A DNA stretch of 5,896 nt from Clostridiales bacterium (GTDB taxonomy: Bacteria > Bacillota > Sulfobacillia > UBA995), in the NCBI GenBank assembly GCA_003517845.1, contig DOZU01000067.1:813-6708 (forward strand). Direction: 5' to 3'. Positions 5,486-5,896 of the stretch are shown here, piece after piece (position 1 is the first letter of the stretch; each line of letters starts with the position of its first letter). The notes below the pieces were generated by a model, which searched no databases, was not told where the DNA came from, and saw only the letters and a program-made list of their open reading frames with translations. Position numbers and translations under genes: made by a program.

Positions 5486-5722
5486 AAGACCGGGAGACCA
5501 GTAAATACCAGGTGCCAGGATGGGGAGACCGGCAGGTGCCGGGGCCGCGCCTGGCGAAAGTTTCCCAGCGAAAACTGGCGGCACTGAGAGAGATAATATC
5601 CGGAGCCAGTTTTCCCCGGCCGAGTTACGGGCTCAGTACGACCAGGGAGGTGAGGGACCACCCCGCCGGGTAGTTGTCTTGGCATTCAGCAAGTCTGATC
5701 CAGCCAGAAGGAGGATACGTGG
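5486..5722 (+). promoter_or_regulatory. Long, potentially structured 5' leader of the SLH-protein gene
   Basis: About 237 nt from the predicted start to the ATG, with no convincing ORF. Pairings seen: GCCAGG (5514-5519) with CCTGGC (5550-5555), enclosing hairpin CCGGC (5529-5533) / GCCGG (5538-5542) with an AGGT loop; a 10-bp helix GAAAACTGGC (5570-5579) with GCCAGTTTTC (5605-5614); and ACTGAG (5583-5588), inside the loop of that helix, with CTCAGT (5632-5637) beyond it, which together would make an H-type pseudoknot. CCAG and CTGG elements alternate along the leader, allowing exclusive folds. I do not recognise a known riboswitch consensus. Regulation by RNA structure or mRNA stabilisation, as seen for S-layer mRNAs, is inference. 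Confidence 0.45.
5708..5714 (+). promoter_or_regulatory. Strong Shine-Dalgarno of the SLH-protein gene
   Basis: AAGGAGG is near-perfect anti-16S complementarity, 8 nt before ATG 5723. It is the strongest ribosome-binding site in the window, consistent with a highly expressed surface protein. Confidence 0.85.
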
Positions 5723-5896
5723 ATGCGTAATTTGCGCAAGTTGCTCGTGGTGACCATGATCGTCACCATGGTCGCCGGTTTCGCCGGCATGGCCGCCGCG
5801 ACGACCGTCGCCGCCCGGCCGTTCACCGATGCCGTGGGGCATGAGTTCGAGAAGGAACTCACCGCCATGCGCGCCCTCGGGATCATGCTGGGCGAC
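5723..5896 (+). CDS. Secreted S-layer homology (SLH) domain protein, 3'-truncated by the window end
   Basis: 58 codons are visible, open to the last base. ATG 5723 is fixed by AAGGAGG at 5708-5714. The N-terminus MRNLRKLLVVTMIVTMVAGF... is a typical signal peptide: basic n-region (R2, R5, K6), hydrophobic core to about residue 23, and likely cleavage after the AAATTVAA stretch near residue 31. From residue 33 the sequence PFTDAVGHEFEKEL, then MRALGIMLGD, matches the start of an SLH domain (consensus FxDv-xxHWAxxxI-xxLxxxGIxxG). SLH domains anchor exported proteins non-covalently to pyruvylated cell-wall polysaccharide. The usual HWA is HEF here, so the conserved Trp is missing. Whether this is a major S-layer protein, a surface enzyme or a porin-like protein lies beyond the window. 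It has its own promoter and long leader and is a separate unit from the upstream operon. Confidence 0.85.
   Translation, partial: MRNLRKLLVVTMIVTMVAGFAGMAAATTVAARPFTDAVGHEFEKELTAMRALGIMLGD

Noticed and set aside
5409..5504. 31-codon TTG-initiated frame after GGGAGGAG, considered as a leader peptide
   Set aside because: The purine run is only 1-3 nt from the TTG, the peptide shows no regulatory codon run, and the predicted promoter at 5451-5479 lies inside it.
5515..5540. AGGATGGGGAGACCGGCAGG-like stretch resembling the 3' box of cobalamin riboswitches
   Set aside because: The other conserved cobalamin blocks (GGGAA...GGTG, CCCGC-ACTGT) are absent upstream and the spacing within the box is wrong.
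5336..5587. 83-codon ATG frame right after the carboxyltransferase stop
   Set aside because: No Shine-Dalgarno, composition unlike the neighbouring genes, and it runs across the promoter and leader of the SLH gene.
5591..5600. GATAATAT as a second -10 element in the SLH leader
   Set aside because: There is no acceptable -35 hexamer 16-18 nt upstream (the region reads CGAAAA), and the patch lies in the loop of the 10-bp helix.

Overview
The window is about 70% G+C by eye. It carries six protein genes, all on the + strand, in a compact layout typical of Bacillota (Firmicutes). The pointers are an RNA polymerase delta-like HARE-HTH protein next to argS, a secreted protein with a copper-amine-oxidase-N-type domain, an S-layer homology (SLH) protein with a strong Shine-Dalgarno, and frequent GTG/TTG starts. 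The high G+C suggests a high-GC, perhaps thermophilic lineage of the Symbiobacteriia / Limnochordia / Thermaerobacter / Moorella kind. That placement is inference; nothing here fixes the genus.

Layout. 1-1193: 3' two thirds of argS (arginyl-tRNA synthetase), cut by the window edge. 1217-2230: secreted protein with an N-terminal Cu-amine-oxidase-N-like domain and a ComEC-type metallo-beta-lactamase fold that has lost its metal ligands. 2231-2335: short gap with a 7-bp hairpin and a good sigma-A promoter. 2336-2728: rpoE-like delta subunit with TTG start and acidic tail. 2775-3953: alanine racemase-family PLP enzyme with TTG start. 3950-5335: stand-alone carboxyltransferase of the PycB/OadA/transcarboxylase-5S family, overlapping the racemase by four bases. 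5336-5722: 387-bp non-coding region with an extended -10 promoter and a long leader that can fold into several stems, including a possible pseudoknot. 5723-5896: start of a secreted SLH protein, cut by the window end.

How they work together. argS and the secreted pseudo-enzyme gene look co-transcribed (23-nt gap, no visible promoter). The promoter at 2272-2300 would start a second unit, rpoE - alr - carboxyltransferase, in which the last two genes are translationally coupled. The carboxyltransferase has no biotin-carrier domain, so it needs a biotinyl partner and a carboxylase (or membrane decarboxylase) encoded elsewhere. The SLH gene is a separate unit with its own promoter and an unusually long leader.

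I found no mobile element, CRISPR array, tRNA or rRNA. The points most worth a second look are the metal-less MBL protein, the divergent racemase with an extra segment near its active site, the racemase-carboxyltransferase coupling, and the structured leader of the SLH gene.
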